Source: an uncultured Muribaculaceae bacterium
GTDB lineage: Bacteria > Bacteroidota > Bacteroidia > Bacteroidales > Muribaculaceae
Direction: 5' to 3'
NCBI GenBank assembly: GCA_905233845.1
Contig: CAJOFH010000017.1
Span: 1-64,000 of the forward strand
DNA length: 64,000 nucleotides
Shown here: positions 27,114 through 36,536 of the stretch, piece after piece
Numbering within the stretch: position 1 is the stretch's first letter
Layout of the letters: every line of letters starts with the position of its first letter
Notes under the pieces: generated by a model
What the model saw: only the letters and a program-made list of their open reading frames with translations
Told to the model about the DNA's origin: nothing
Database searches by the model: none
Position numbers and translations under genes: made by a program

Positions 27114-27278
27114 CTAATCTTTATTTTCAACAGTCTCTTGTTTATCATCATTCTTTTCTTTGGGTTGATTGTCTTTTCCTTCACCTTCAGCATTGTGGTA
27201 AGATTTAATATGCTCTTCGTATTCACGCTGCTTCTCGAAAAGAAGATTATAATCACCTTCAAAATTACGTTTTCTCAT
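27114..27278 (-). CDS. 54-aa charged protein, first gene of the radical SAM operon
   Basis: The minus strand has ATG at 27278 and TAG at 27114-27116, giving 54 residues. It starts MRKRNFEGDYNLLFEKQREY and its second half is almost only K, E, D, N and Q, with no cysteine. A full promoter (27306-27337) precedes it and the radical SAM start follows its stop by 9 bp, so it is very likely a real gene. It might be a precursor, a leader-binding partner or a small structural protein; the sequence does not decide. Confidence 0.65.
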   Translation of the reverse strand: MRKRNFEGDYNLLFEKQREYEEHIKSYHNAEGEGKDNQPKEKNDDKQETVENKD

Positions 27279-27305
27279 AATATGAAATTACTATTATTCA
27301 ATATG

Positions 27306-27337
27306 CAAAGATATAAAAACAAAGAGAGTATCCCAAA
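27306..27337 (-). promoter_or_regulatory. Promoter of the 54-aa / radical SAM / ACP operon
   Basis: On the minus strand TTTG (27334-27337) and TATCTTTG (27306-27313) are 20 bases apart. The -33 element lies in the loop of the upstream terminator hairpin (27325-27350). Confidence 0.65.
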
Positions 27338-27350
27338 AATAGGATACTCT
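27325..27350 (-). terminator. Hairpin terminator after the RluA-type gene
   Basis: AGAGTATCC and GGATACTCT arms form a 9-bp stem. On the minus strand it is followed by TCTTTGTTTTTA, and it lies about 60 bases after the stop of the pseudouridine synthase gene. The plus side also has a T-rich tract. Confidence 0.7.
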
Positions 27351-27410
27351 TTTATTTATTTTTCACATTAAACCCGAATCGGTCATTAAGCCGATGGCAG
27401 AGACCGATGG

Positions 27411-28346
27411 TCAAACCAATTGTTCAGGGAAGAGGTCGAGAAAGCAGGCAGGGAATGGAGTCTCAAATTCCAATTCCTCGTGTGTGACTGGGTGCATGAA
27501 AGCAAGTCGGAAAGCATGAAGACCCAGTCGGTTGAGCGAGTCTTCGATGCTGCCATATTTGTAGTCTCCCACCACAGGATGCCCCAATACCTCCATGTGT
27601 ACACGAATTTGGTTTTTGCGGCCCGTTTGAAGGCGTAGCTCAATAAGCGAGAAGTCGTCATTGCTGTCAAGAAGCCACCAGTCGGTGCTTGCCCACTTGC
27701 CACCGTTGTTGAATGGACTGCTTACCACCTTGCGCGACGGTGTGTCGCGAAGCCAACTCTCGATGTGTCCATGGTCACTCTCCATAGCGCCCTCCACAAC
27801 AGCGACATAACGACGGTCACGAACATGTGCGTGCCAGTTGTTTACAAGTATCTGCTGCACCTCCACACTCTTGGCATAAACCATTACGCCTGAAGTGCGA
27901 GTGTCAAGCCTATGCACCACATGAGCCGTGCACCGTTGCTTGGTATAAGCGAAATACTGGTCCAGCAGAATTTTCATATTCAAACTGCCACGTCCCACTC
28001 CCATCGAAAGCACTCCATCGGCCTTATCAACCACGATAAGATACTCGTCCTCATAAAGAATTGCAAAGAATCGATCAAAGTTCTTCATGGGCATGAATCG
28101 TGGGTTCTTAGTTACCTCTACCACCATGTCGGGCTTGACGACAAAGTTGTATTGCTTCTCAACATTACCGTCCACTTTCACCATTTCATGACTTAGCAAG
28201 CCCTTTGCCTTGTTACGGCTGATGCCATCCATCTTTTTGAGGATAAAGTCAAGCAACCCCATTTCTTGGTTGGCAAGAAATGTGGTTACTTTCATCTTGT
28301 TGCGAGGCACCTTAGGGCCACTGAACATAAAACGACGGTTCTTCAT
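27411..28346 (-). CDS. RluA-family pseudouridine synthase
   Basis: A 311-residue RNA pseudouridine synthase. It has an N-terminal S4-like RNA-binding segment (FILKKMDGISRNKAKGLLSH) and the catalytic block VVHRLDTRTSGVMVYAK with the conserved aspartate, then GRKNQIRVHMEVLGHPVVGD. The exact RNA target (23S or tRNA) cannot be told. It follows dnaJ by 29 bp on the same strand. Confidence 0.9.
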   Translation of the reverse strand: MKNRRFMFSGPKVPRNKMKVTTFLANQEMGLLDFILKKMDGISRNKAKGLLSHEMVKVDGNVEKQYNFVVKPDMVVEVTKNPRFMPMKNFDRFFAILYEDEYLIVVDKADGVLSMGVGRGSLNMKILLDQYFAYTKQRCTAHVVHRLDTRTSGVMVYAKSVEVQQILVNNWHAHVRDRRYVAVVEGAMESDHGHIESWLRDTPSRKVVSSPFNNGGKWASTDWWLLDSNDDFSLIELRLQTGRKNQIRVHMEVLGHPVVGDYKYGSIEDSLNRLGLHAFRLAFMHPVTHEELEFETPFPACFLDLFPEQLV

Positions 28347-28375
28347 TTTTTGGAGTTATCCAGTCATCAATTATG

Positions 28376-29536
28376 TTAGTCGAACATGTGGCGGAGACGG
28401 CTGAAGATTCGCTCCTTGGTCGAAACGCTTGGTTTGAACGACTTTGACTCACGCAAAGCCTCCATAGTTCGTCTCTCGTCGGCAGTCATATTTTCTGGGA
28501 CATAGACCATCACGTTCACCAACAGGTCGCCATTGCCATATCCGTTTACCGATGGCAGACCTTTTCCTCTGAGTCTTAGCACTTTGCCTGGTTGTGTGCC
28601 CGGCTCTATAGTAACTCGTGCTCTTCCGTTTACAGTGGGAATCTCCACCTTTCCGCCAAGTGCTGCTGTTGGGAAGTCAATCATCAGGTTATAGATAAGA
28701 TCCTGGTCATTGCGAATCAAGTGCTCATCATGTTGTTCCTCGATGACGATTTGTAAGTCACCAGGCACACCTCCGCCTGGAGCATCATTGCCCTTGCCAC
28801 GCATGTTCAGCATCATGCCTTCTCTAACGCCAGCGGGTATGTTGATGGTCACAACCTCTTCTCGCTTCACCAGACCAGAGCCTCCACAATCGGGACAACG
28901 TTCCTTGATGCGCTTACCCGTTCCACCGCACACGCTGCACTCGCTCTGCGTCTGCATTTGGCCAAGTATAGTGCGACGAATGTGCACCTCAACGCCCGAA
29001 CCGTGGCAGTGGGGGCAGGTCTCAAGAGCAGTTCCGTTTTTTGCTCCAGTGCCATTACAAGAACGACACGATACTTGACGCGGAATCTTTATCTTTTTCT
29101 CTGTACCCTTGGCTACTTCCTGTAGATTAACCTTAACACGAACGCGAAGGTTCGTGCCATGGTTCACAGCAGGACCAGAATCGCCAAAGCCACTGAAACT
29201 GCCAAAGCCACCAAATCCACCAAAGAGGTCTCCAAACTGGCGAAAGATATCCTCCATCGACATGCCACCACCTGAGAAGCCACCGCCGCCCATTTGGTCA
29301 TAGCCTTCGGGACCTAACTGGTCGTAGCGTGCTCGCTTATTAGGGTCGCTGAGCACATCATATGCCTCGGCAGCCTCTTTGAATTTCTCTTCGGCCTCCT
29401 TTTTCTCAGCGTCGCTCTTGCCTTGCTGTCGGTCGGGATGATATTGTATGGCGAGTTTGCGATACGCCTTCTTCAGGGTATCGGCATCAGCGTTGCGGTC
29501 AACGCCCAGCACCTCGTAAAAATCTCTTTTTGCCAT
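28376..29536 (-). CDS. dnaJ: Chaperone protein DnaJ
   Basis: A 386-residue Hsp40 co-chaperone that delivers unfolded proteins to DnaK and stimulates its ATPase. The J domain has YHPDRQQG; a G/F-rich segment follows ([14 protein letters not shown]); the zinc-finger region has four CxxCxGxG units ([32 protein letters not shown]); the C-terminal substrate domains complete the protein. It is downstream of grpE by 92 bp on the same strand. Confidence 0.97.
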   Translation of the reverse strand: MAKRDFYEVLGVDRNADADTLKKAYRKLAIQYHPDRQQGKSDAEKKEAEEKFKEAAEAYDVLSDPNKRARYDQLGPEGYDQMGGGGFSGGGMSMEDIFRQFGDLFGGFGGFGSFSGFGDSGPAVNHGTNLRVRVKVNLQEVAKGTEKKIKIPRQVSCRSCNGTGAKNGTALETCPHCHGSGVEVHIRRTILGQMQTQSECSVCGGTGKRIKERCPDCGGSGLVKREEVVTINIPAGVREGMMLNMRGKGNDAPGGGVPGDLQIVIEEQHDEHLIRNDQDLIYNLMIDFPTAALGGKVEIPTVNGRARVTIEPGTQPGKVLRLRGKGLPSVNGYGNGDLLVNVMVYVPENMTADERRTMEALRESKSFKPSVSTKERIFSRLRHMFD

Positions 29537-29628
29537 GATATTATTAAATGAAATAAAGCAATAAATTAGGAGTTAAAGACTTGTGTTGATTCTTTTTAAT
29601 TTATTTACTCCTGCAGTTCATTTATGGA

Positions 29629-30249
29629 TTACTGACCCACTACCACCTTGGCGTGTCGGAGTATTTTGTCGTTTAGAGTATAGCCTTTGAGGACAGTGTC
29701 GATAACCTTGCCCTTTTGGTCCTCTTCAGGAGCTGGGAAGGTGGTAACTGCCTCATGGAAATCGGTGTCGAAGAGTTCGCCAGTCGATTCGATTGGTTCC
29801 ACATTATTGCTCTTGAGAAAACCGAGGAGTTTGTTGTGGATAAGGTCCACCCCCTCTTTAAGGCTCTCCATGTCACCACCTTGCGCAATAGCGTCGATTG
29901 CGCGTTCAATGTCATCAACGACTGGAAGTATTCCCTCGAGGACCTTCAGTCCACCATTCTTGATGAGGTCTTGCTTCTCTTGAAGTGTGCGCTTGCGGTA
30001 GTTGTCAAAGTCAGCCATAAGTAAGAGATATTTTTTCCCCTCCTTTTCAAGTTCTGCCTCGAGTTGCTCAATGCGTTCTTCAGGGGTTGGCTCTTCAGGA
30101 GTTTCTTCCTGCTTGGCAGCATCATTTTTCTCTTGAGCTTCTTGCTCTTGAGTTTCTTGTTGCTCAGTCTCATCTATTTCCTGCTGGTCAACTACTGGTT
30201 CCTCATTCTTTAATTCTTCGTTCTCGTTATTATTATTTTTTTTACCCAT
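29629..30249 (-). CDS. grpE: Nucleotide exchange factor GrpE
   Basis: A 206-residue GrpE that releases ADP from DnaK. A long, very acidic, glutamine-rich N-terminal tail (about 60 residues) precedes the coiled coil and the family block LLMADFDNYRKRT, with GVDLIHNKLLGFLKSNNVEP and the C-terminal HAKVVVGQ. It forms a pair with dnaJ downstream. dnaK is not in the window. Confidence 0.95.
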   Translation of the reverse strand: MGKKNNNNENEELKNEEPVVDQQEIDETEQQETQEQEAQEKNDAAKQEETPEEPTPEERIEQLEAELEKEGKKYLLLMADFDNYRKRTLQEKQDLIKNGGLKVLEGILPVVDDIERAIDAIAQGGDMESLKEGVDLIHNKLLGFLKSNNVEPIESTGELFDTDFHEAVTTFPAPEEDQKGKVIDTVLKGYTLNDKILRHAKVVVGQ

Positions 30250-30310
30250 TTTATTTAAAGTTTTATTTTCCAGTTTTTCCTATGCAAAAAGTTTGCCAAT
30301 ACACATTAAA

Positions 30311-31132
30311 TTATAATGCTATGATATGACAATTAGCATTTTGGAATGAGTTTTTCAAGATTTCTGCCATATTGACATCATCAAATATGCCAAAAATTGA
30401 CGATCCTGACCCCGACATTGAGGCATACAGCGCTCCACCGTTCTCTATTCTCTGTTTTATTTTTGCCAGTTCGGGATATGCAGCAAATACACTGGGCTCG
30501 AAGTCGTTTTTCACCGTCTCTTGCCAATGGATAACTGGGGTTTCCAAATCGTCGACCAGATTGGAGGTGCTTGGCGTTGGAGTCACACGTGAGTAAGCCA
30601 CCTTGGTTGGTACACTCACGTCAGGCTTCACGAGAAAGAGCCATAGACCATTGAGACTCACGTTTATAGGTGTCAGCAAGTCGCCAATTCCAGTTGCCAT
30701 CATTGGTTGGTTGTAGATAAAGAATGGGCAGTCGGCTCCCAAGGTGGCGGCAAGGTGGGCAAGCTCTTCTTTTGCAATGTTTAGGTTGAACATGTCGTTT
30801 AGCATAAGCATCGTGCTCGATGCGTCACTTGAGCCTCCGCCCAGTCCAGCACCGTCGGGGATGTGCTTGTACAGGTAGATGTCGACTTCGGGCACATCGT
30901 AGTGCTGCTGCATAAGCCGCAACGCCTTCATCACCAGATTTTTTTCCACTGGGCAGTCAACAGGATTGCCGTAGGTCGTTAAGGTTGACTCACAATCATG
31001 TGCTGGCACTATCTCCAACACATCGGTGAGGCCAATAGGGTAGAATACAGTCTCGAGGTTGTGGTAGCCGTCAGCGCGTCGCTCCACAATATTAAGCCCA
31101 AGATTTATCTTTGCGTTAGGAAAAGTAATCAT
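30311..31132 (-). CDS. ispE: 4-diphosphocytidyl-2-C-methyl-D-erythritol kinase
   Basis: A 273-residue GHMP-family kinase phosphorylating CDP-methylerythritol in the non-mevalonate isoprenoid pathway. The start FPNAKINLGLNIVERRADGYH is typical, the ATP site is IPDGAGLGGGSSDAS, and the C-terminal motif is MSGSGSSIFGIF. A -7 box (minus strand TACCTTTG, 31177-31184) lies 45 bases upstream, divergent from mutS2. Confidence 0.95.
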   Translation of the reverse strand: MITFPNAKINLGLNIVERRADGYHNLETVFYPIGLTDVLEIVPAHDCESTLTTYGNPVDCPVEKNLVMKALRLMQQHYDVPEVDIYLYKHIPDGAGLGGGSSDASSTMLMLNDMFNLNIAKEELAHLAATLGADCPFFIYNQPMMATGIGDLLTPINVSLNGLWLFLVKPDVSVPTKVAYSRVTPTPSTSNLVDDLETPVIHWQETVKNDFEPSVFAAYPELAKIKQRIENGGALYASMSGSGSSIFGIFDDVNMAEILKNSFQNANCHIIAL

Positions 31133-31176
31133 GAGTTAAGTGTCAAGTTTTAAGATATTTCGGTTGAAATTGAGTG

Positions 31177-31184
31177 CAAAGGTA
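31177..31184 (-). promoter_or_regulatory. -7 box (TACCTTTG) for ispE
   Basis: The minus strand reads TACCTTTG, 44 bases upstream of the ispE start at 31132. No clear -33 element. Confidence 0.5.
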
Positions 31185-31281
31185 GTGAAATTTTTCGAAG
31201 TGATATGGTGTGTTCTAAAAAATCATAATATGGAATCTTTTTTTGTTCATTGATATTGTCATGAAACTAAAAAGTATTTAT

Positions 31282-31289
31282 TAATTTTG
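31282..31289 (+). promoter_or_regulatory. -7 box (TAATTTTG) for mutS2
   Basis: TAATTTTG ends 11 bases before the mutS2 ATG at 31301, implying a very short leader. Confidence 0.5.
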
Positions 31290-31300
31290 CAGGCAAGTTT

Positions 31301-33760
31301 ATGATATATCCAGGGAATTTTGAGTCGAAGATAGGCTTTACCACTGTGCGTAAAGAGATTAACACCAGGTGCATCAGTACGCTGGGGCAGCATTGTTGTG
31401 AGCAGATGCGCTTCTCGACGCGCATTGACGAGGTGAAGCTGTGGCTGAACCAGACCAACGAGTTCCTCGCTATTTTGCAGTCGAAGCGCGAGTTCCCGCT
31501 TAACTATTTCTTCGACATGCGCTCCACGCTCAAGGCTATAGCGGTTCCTGGTAGCCATTTGAGCACCGAGAGTCTGTTCAATCTGCAACGCTCTCTTACC
31601 ACTGTTGGCGAGATAGGGCGTTTCTTCGAGCGCACAAGTGATGATGGAGCTACGCCTTATCCCAACTTGGCTTGTCTTGCCACCACTATGCAGTCGTTTC
31701 CTGACATTATTGCTGAAATAGGTCGCATCCTTGACAAAAACGGAAATATCAAGGACAATGCGTCACCACTGTTGCAAGAGTTGCGACGTGCCATTGCTAA
31801 TGCCACAGCGAGCATCAACGGTTTGCTGCGCAAGGTGATTGCCACTGGTCGCCAAGAGGGTTACCTTGATAAGGACACCACACCAAGCATGCGTGATGGT
31901 CGTCTAGTGATTCCTGTCTCACCCATGCACAAACGCAAACTCCGTGGCATTGTCCACGATGAGAGCGCCAGTGGCCGTACCGTCTTCATTGAGCCTGAGG
32001 AAGTGGTAGAAGCCAACAACCGCATCCGTGAGGCGGAGAACGAGGTGAAACGCGAGATAGTGCGCATCCTCACCGAAGTGACCGACATGATACGTCCTCA
32101 CGCCGAAGAACTGCTTGCCACATATCATGTGTTGGGCCTTATTGACTTTATCCGTGCCAAGGCAGTCTTTGCACAAGATGTTGACGGTCAGCTGCCACAC
32201 GTTGAGAAAAACCCACATGTTGAGCTTTACCACGCTATTCACCCCGCTCTTTTACTATCGTTGCGTGAGCAAGGCAAAGAAGTCGTTCCCCTAAATATCG
32301 AGTTGAACAAGGAACAGCGCATACTGCTGATCTCTGGCCCTAACGCTGGTGGCAAGTCGGTGTGCCTTAAGACGGTAGGAGTGGTGCAATACATGATGCA
32401 GTGCGGCGTCCTGCCAACTGTATATTACAACTCCCACATGGGAATGTTTAACAGCATTTTCATCGACATCGGAGACCAGCAGAGCATTGAGGATGACCTG
32501 AGCACCTACAGCAGCCATCTTCAGAATATGAAGACCTTCCTGGTTCGTGGAAACAAACGTTCGCTGGTGCTCATCGATGAGTTTGGCAGTGGCACTGAGC
32601 CCCAGATTGGTGGTGCCATAGCTCAAGCCATCCTCGACCAGCTCAACAAGAGCCGCATCATGGGCGTGATTACCACCCACTACCAGAATCTTAAGCACTT
32701 TGCCGAAGAGACTGAGGGTATTGTCAATGGAGCCATGCTCTACGATCGCCAGCAGATGAAGCCGTTGTTCCAGCTCTCGATAGGCTATCCTGGCAGCTCG
32801 TTTGCCATTGAGATCGCTCGCAAGACTGGCATCCCTCGCGAGGTAATCGACAAGGCGAGTGAGATTGTGGGTAGCGACTATATCAATATGGATAAATACC
32901 TGCTCGACATCGTTCGCGACCGCAAGTACTGGGAGAATAAGCGTTACGACATCCACCAGAAGGAGAAGAAACTCAACGCCATTGCCGAGCAGTATAACGA
33001 ACGGCTCGAGAAGCTGAACAATGAGTATAAAGCCATCCTCAAAGAAGCTCGTAACGAGGCCCTTGACATAATTGCCAAGAGCAACTCACAAGTGGAGCAA
33101 ACCATCAAGGACATCAAGAGGGTTCAGGCCGAGAAGGAGAAGACGCGCCTCGTTCGTCAGCAGCTTGAGGATTTTAAGCAACGATTGGCTAAAGAAGATG
33201 GGGGCGAAGGACTGAAGGAAATCAAGCCGCTACGTCCCGTGAGCAAGCCACACAAGAAAGAAAAGAAAAAGCATATTGCCAAGCCCGATATGAACGCTCC
33301 ACTTCAAGCTGGCGACAATGTGCTGCTTAAAGGCGGCACATCGACCGTGGGAATTGTCATCACTATTGACGAGAAATATGCTGTTGTGGCATTCGGCAGC
33401 CTCAAGACCAGAGTGGAGACTTCTCGTTTGGAGCGCACACTGCGCAAAGACATTGTTCGCGAAAAACCATCAGTCACAAAGTCAACCGCCGATGAGATAA
33501 GGCAGCGGCAGCTCAACTTCAAGCCTGAGCTTGATGTGCGTGGGATGCGAGCCGACGAGGCTGTGCAGGCGGTTACTTATTTCATTGATGATGCTATCCA
33601 GTTCATATTCAAGACTGTGCGCATTTTACATGGCACAGGCACTGGGGCGTTGCGAGAAGCTATACGTCTATACCTCAGCACCGTGCCAGGCGTCAAGAAC
33701 TATCACGATGAGCACGTTCAGCTTGGTGGCGCAGGAATTACTGTCGTTAATTTGTACTAA
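31301..33760 (+). CDS. mutS2: MutS2 family protein (Smr-domain endonuclease)
   Basis: An 819-residue MutS2, implicated in suppressing recombination and in rescuing collided ribosomes in other bacteria. The ATPase core has Walker A SGPNAGGKSVCLKTVG (about residue 346) and Walker B LVLIDEFGSGTEP. A coiled-coil region follows, and the C-terminal Smr domain reads LDVRGMRADEAV and ILHGTGTGALREAI. It is transcribed away from ispE; its last bases overlap the stop of the convergent secreted-protein gene. Confidence 0.95.
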   Translation: MIYPGNFESKIGFTTVRKEINTRCISTLGQHCCEQMRFSTRIDEVKLWLNQTNEFLAILQSKREFPLNYFFDMRSTLKAIAVPGSHLSTESLFNLQRSLTTVGEIGRFFERTSDDGATPYPNLACLATTMQSFPDIIAEIGRILDKNGNIKDNASPLLQELRRAIANATASINGLLRKVIATGRQEGYLDKDTTPSMRDGRLVIPVSPMHKRKLRGIVHDESASGRTVFIEPEEVVEANNRIREAENEVKREIVRILTEVTDMIRPHAEELLATYHVLGLIDFIRAKAVFAQDVDGQLPHVEKNPHVELYHAIHPALLLSLREQGKEVVPLNIELNKEQRILLISGPNAGGKSVCLKTVGVVQYMMQCGVLPTVYYNSHMGMFNSIFIDIGDQQSIEDDLSTYSSHLQNMKTFLVRGNKRSLVLIDEFGSGTEPQIGGAIAQAILDQLNKSRIMGVITTHYQNLKHFAEETEGIVNGAMLYDRQQMKPLFQLSIGYPGSSFAIEIARKTGIPREVIDKASEIVGSDYINMDKYLLDIVRDRKYWENKRYDIHQKEKKLNAIAEQYNERLEKLNNEYKAILKEARNEALDIIAKSNSQVEQTIKDIKRVQAEKEKTRLVRQQLEDFKQRLAKEDGGEGLKEIKPLRPVSKPHKKEKKKHIAKPDMNAPLQAGDNVLLKGGTSTVGIVITIDEKYAVVAFGSLKTRVETSRLERTLRKDIVREKPSVTKSTADEIRQRQLNFKPELDVRGMRADEAVQAVTYFIDDAIQFIFKTVRILHGTGTGALREAIRLYLSTVPGVKNYHDEHVQLGGAGITVVNLY

Positions 33761-34416
33761 TCATCAGGAAGTTCGACATCAATTTTGAAGATGTCATCAT
33801 CGTCAACGTTTTGTTCCTTCTTGTCGTTGACGATAGGGTCGTGAGCTATGTGTAACTTGTCGATGTTGTTGATTATGACCTCGTTTTCCTTCACAGTTTG
33901 TGCACGTTCGTTATAAATTGCGTTGTAGTGGGTGGGCTCTGTTGTAACCATCTCGCTCACTTTCTCGAAAGTGCGCTCAAAAACTACGTCTCTACCCTTC
34001 AACTTTTTGAAATATGTTTTTAGCAAATCTTTATTGTCATCGTTTTCGAGCAAAACAAAGTGTCGACGGTCTATGACGAGGTCTCCGTGAAACTTTGTAT
34101 CGTTCAAGTCGAGAATGTCCTGCGACTCAATAACGATAGATATACCCACACCCGAATACATCAGCATGACTGTGAAGACGTTATTCTCTTCATCTTCGGT
34201 AGCGATGCGCTGAGCAACTTTTTTCAGTTTGGTAGTGAAGTCATACTTAGGATTTGCAATCGTAAGATTAGGCATTTTTTGTTTTATTGTCTTTTTGGGT
34301 AGCTCAAAGTTCGATGTGTCGAGATAAAGTTTGTTGAGTGTCACGTTCACGGTCTGAGCATTGACAACTACAGTGGCTGCCAATGCTATAGTGCAAAATA
34401 TCATAAATCGTCTCAT
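33757..34416 (-). CDS. Secreted protein of unknown function (219 aa)
   Basis: A signal peptide (MRRFMIFCTIALAATVVVNAQ) is followed by about 200 residues with VFTVMLMYSGVGISIVIESQ and a very acidic end (NVDDDDIFKIDVELPDD). I recognise no family. The 3' end overlaps mutS2 by four bases in a convergent arrangement. No promoter box is clear upstream. Confidence 0.65.
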   Translation of the reverse strand: MRRFMIFCTIALAATVVVNAQTVNVTLNKLYLDTSNFELPKKTIKQKMPNLTIANPKYDFTTKLKKVAQRIATEDEENNVFTVMLMYSGVGISIVIESQDILDLNDTKFHGDLVIDRRHFVLLENDDNKDLLKTYFKKLKGRDVVFERTFEKVSEMVTTEPTHYNAIYNERAQTVKENEVIINNIDKLHIAHDPIVNDKKEQNVDDDDIFKIDVELPDD

Positions 34417-34525
34417 GTCGTATTGGTTTTATATCACGCCGCTAATTTAGTTCATTACTTCCAATCGTCACTACTCCACAATATTAAAAAATGTTGTATA
34501 GTGAATCTTAACAATTGACTAAATA

Positions 34526-34562
34526 AACACCCCAAGGTTTACTTAGTGAACCATGGGGTGTT
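34526..34562 (-). terminator. Terminator after nqrF
   Basis: AACACCCCA (34526-34534) and TGGGGTGTT (34554-34562) form a 9-bp stem, with an inner GGTTTAC/GTGAACC near-pairing. It lies 25 bases after the nqrF stop on the minus strand and is followed there by a T-containing tract. Confidence 0.75.
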
Positions 34563-34586
34563 GTTAGTTGATTTGTTTATCGGTTT

Positions 34587-35873
34587 TTAACCGAAGTTGT
34601 CATAGTGGATTGATGATGGGTCGACACCACATTGGTCAAGTACTTCATTGACGGTTTTGCTCATCATCGCTGGGCCACACATGTAGTACTCGCAGTCCTC
34701 AGGAGCTTCATGGTCCTTGAGATAGGTTTCATACATCACAGGAGCGATGAAACCTGGAGTGTACTTCACGCCAGCCTCGTCGGCAACAGGGTCAGGACGG
34801 TCGAGAGCGAGATGGAAGTGGAAGTTGGGATATTCCTTCTCAATCTCAAGGAAGTCCTCAAGGTAGAACACTTCGCTGAGTGAGCGTGCACCATAGAAGT
34901 AGTGCATTTCGCGGTCGCGGGTGTGCAGGGTCTTTGTCATGTGCATAATTTGCGCACGCAATGGGGCCATACCGGCGCCACCGCCCACCCAAATCATCTC
35001 CTTCTTGCTGTCGAAGATGGGGTGGAAGTCTCCGTAAGGACCGCTCATAATCACCTTGTCACCTGGCTTCAGGGTGAAGATATAGGACGATGCGATACCT
35101 GGACTCACGTCCATAAAGCCCGTTTGTGGTTTGGGCTTGAATGGGGGAGTGGCGATACGCACAGTGAGCATGAATCGGTCGCCCTCGGCGGGATAGTTCG
35201 CCATTGAGTAGGCTCTGACTGTTTCCTCGGTGTTCTTGCACTTGAGTGAGAACATGTCATATTTCTCCCATGTGGGCAGGTACTCGCCCAGCGACTCTTT
35301 GTCGATGTCGACGTTGTAGTCCATCTCATAGGTGGGAATCTTGATTTGAGCATAAGAGCCGGGAATGAAGTCCATGTGCTCGCCCTCGGGGAGAGCAACG
35401 ATAAACTCCTTGATGAACGATGACACGAGCTTGTTGCTCACCACCGTGCACTCATATTCCTTGACCTCAAGAACCGAGTCTGGCACTTGCACCTTCATGT
35501 TGTCCTTCACCTTCACTTGGCATCCCAAACGCCAATGATCTTGCTGCTCTTTGCGTGAGAAGTGTACTGTCTCGGTGGGCAGGATGTCACCGCCTCCTTC
35601 AAGCACTTGAATCTTGCACTGTCCGCAGCTGCCCTTGCCACCACATGCGCTCGAGAGCATCACACCGCCCTCATGCAAGCTGTTGAGCAACGACTTGCCA
35701 CTCTCTATCTCAATCTCTTTCTTGCCGTCGTTAATGCTGATTTTCACTTTGCCGGTAGCAACGAGATAATGCCTTGCCAGCAACAGAATGATTACAAGCA
35801 ACAACGTGAGTACCAAGAAGATGACGGCACTCGAAAAAACTGTGAGTGTTGAATTAACTTCTAATATCATCAT
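34587..35873 (-). CDS. nqrF: Na+-translocating NADH:quinone reductase subunit F
   Basis: The NADH-oxidising subunit of the Na+-NQR complex (428 residues). One N-terminal transmembrane helix anchors a [2Fe-2S] domain (CGGKGSCGQCKIQV) and a flavin reductase domain with RAYSMANYP (FAD), WVGGGAGMAPLRA (NADH) and the C-terminal YMCGPAMM. It ends the six-gene nqr operon, 13 bp after nqrE. Confidence 0.97.
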   Translation of the reverse strand: MMILEVNSTLTVFSSAVIFLVLTLLLVIILLLARHYLVATGKVKISINDGKKEIEIESGKSLLNSLHEGGVMLSSACGGKGSCGQCKIQVLEGGGDILPTETVHFSRKEQQDHWRLGCQVKVKDNMKVQVPDSVLEVKEYECTVVSNKLVSSFIKEFIVALPEGEHMDFIPGSYAQIKIPTYEMDYNVDIDKESLGEYLPTWEKYDMFSLKCKNTEETVRAYSMANYPAEGDRFMLTVRIATPPFKPKPQTGFMDVSPGIASSYIFTLKPGDKVIMSGPYGDFHPIFDSKKEMIWVGGGAGMAPLRAQIMHMTKTLHTRDREMHYFYGARSLSEVFYLEDFLEIEKEYPNFHFHLALDRPDPVADEAGVKYTPGFIAPVMYETYLKDHEAPEDCEYYMCGPAMMSKTVNEVLDQCGVDPSSIHYDNFG

Positions 35874-35886
35874 AGTGCAAGTTGTT

Positions 35887-36501
35887 TTAAAGTTTAATGC
35901 CCATAAAGCTCATAAAGGCGATGCCCATGAGTCCAGTAATAATAAACGTAATGCCAACGCCTCGCAGAGCGGGAGGAATGTTGCTGTAAGCAATCTTCTC
36001 ACGAATAGCGGCAAGTCCCACGATGGCAAGCAGCCAACCAATGCCGCTGCCGGCACCATAGACTGTTGCTGTCCAGCAAGAGGGGAAGTCACGCTGCTGC
36101 ATGAATAACGCTCCTCCCAGGATTGCGCAGTTCACAGCGATGAGTGGCAGAAAGATACCCAGCGAGTTGTAGAGCGCTGGAGCGAATTTCTCAACAGCCA
36201 TCTCCACCAACTGAGTCGCCGAAGCAATAACAGCGATGAACATGATGAGTGCCAAGAAACTTAGGTCCACATCCTTGAAGTTGTCGCCGAGCCACGATAA
36301 CGCTCCTGGTTCAAGCACATATTTGTTGAGCATATAGTTCAAAGGAATTGTCACAACAAGCATGAACGTAACAGCAATGCCCAGTCCAAATGCCGTCTTC
36401 ACATTCTTGGAAACGGCCAAATAGGAGCACATTCCCAGGAAGTAGGCAAATACCATGTTGTCGATGAATATCGACTTAACGAATAGATTTAATTCTTCCA
36501 T
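35887..36501 (-). CDS. nqrE: Na+-NQR subunit E
   Basis: A 204-residue integral membrane subunit with about six helices, starting [20 protein letters not shown] and holding the family block [16 protein letters not shown]. It forms the Na+-conducting membrane part together with NqrB and NqrD. It lies between nqrD (35 bp) and nqrF (13 bp). Confidence 0.96.
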   Translation of the reverse strand: MEELNLFVKSIFIDNMVFAYFLGMCSYLAVSKNVKTAFGLGIAVTFMLVVTIPLNYMLNKYVLEPGALSWLGDNFKDVDLSFLALIMFIAVIASATQLVEMAVEKFAPALYNSLGIFLPLIAVNCAILGGALFMQQRDFPSCWTATVYGAGSGIGWLLAIVGLAAIREKIAYSNIPPALRGVGITFIITGLMGIAFMSFMGIKL

Positions 36502-36536
36502 AGTTGAATACTGATATAAATGTTACTTCTTGTTGT

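Noticed and set aside
32291-32956. 221-codon minus-strand frame opposite mutS2
   Set aside because: It is antisense to the conserved MutS2 ATPase core.
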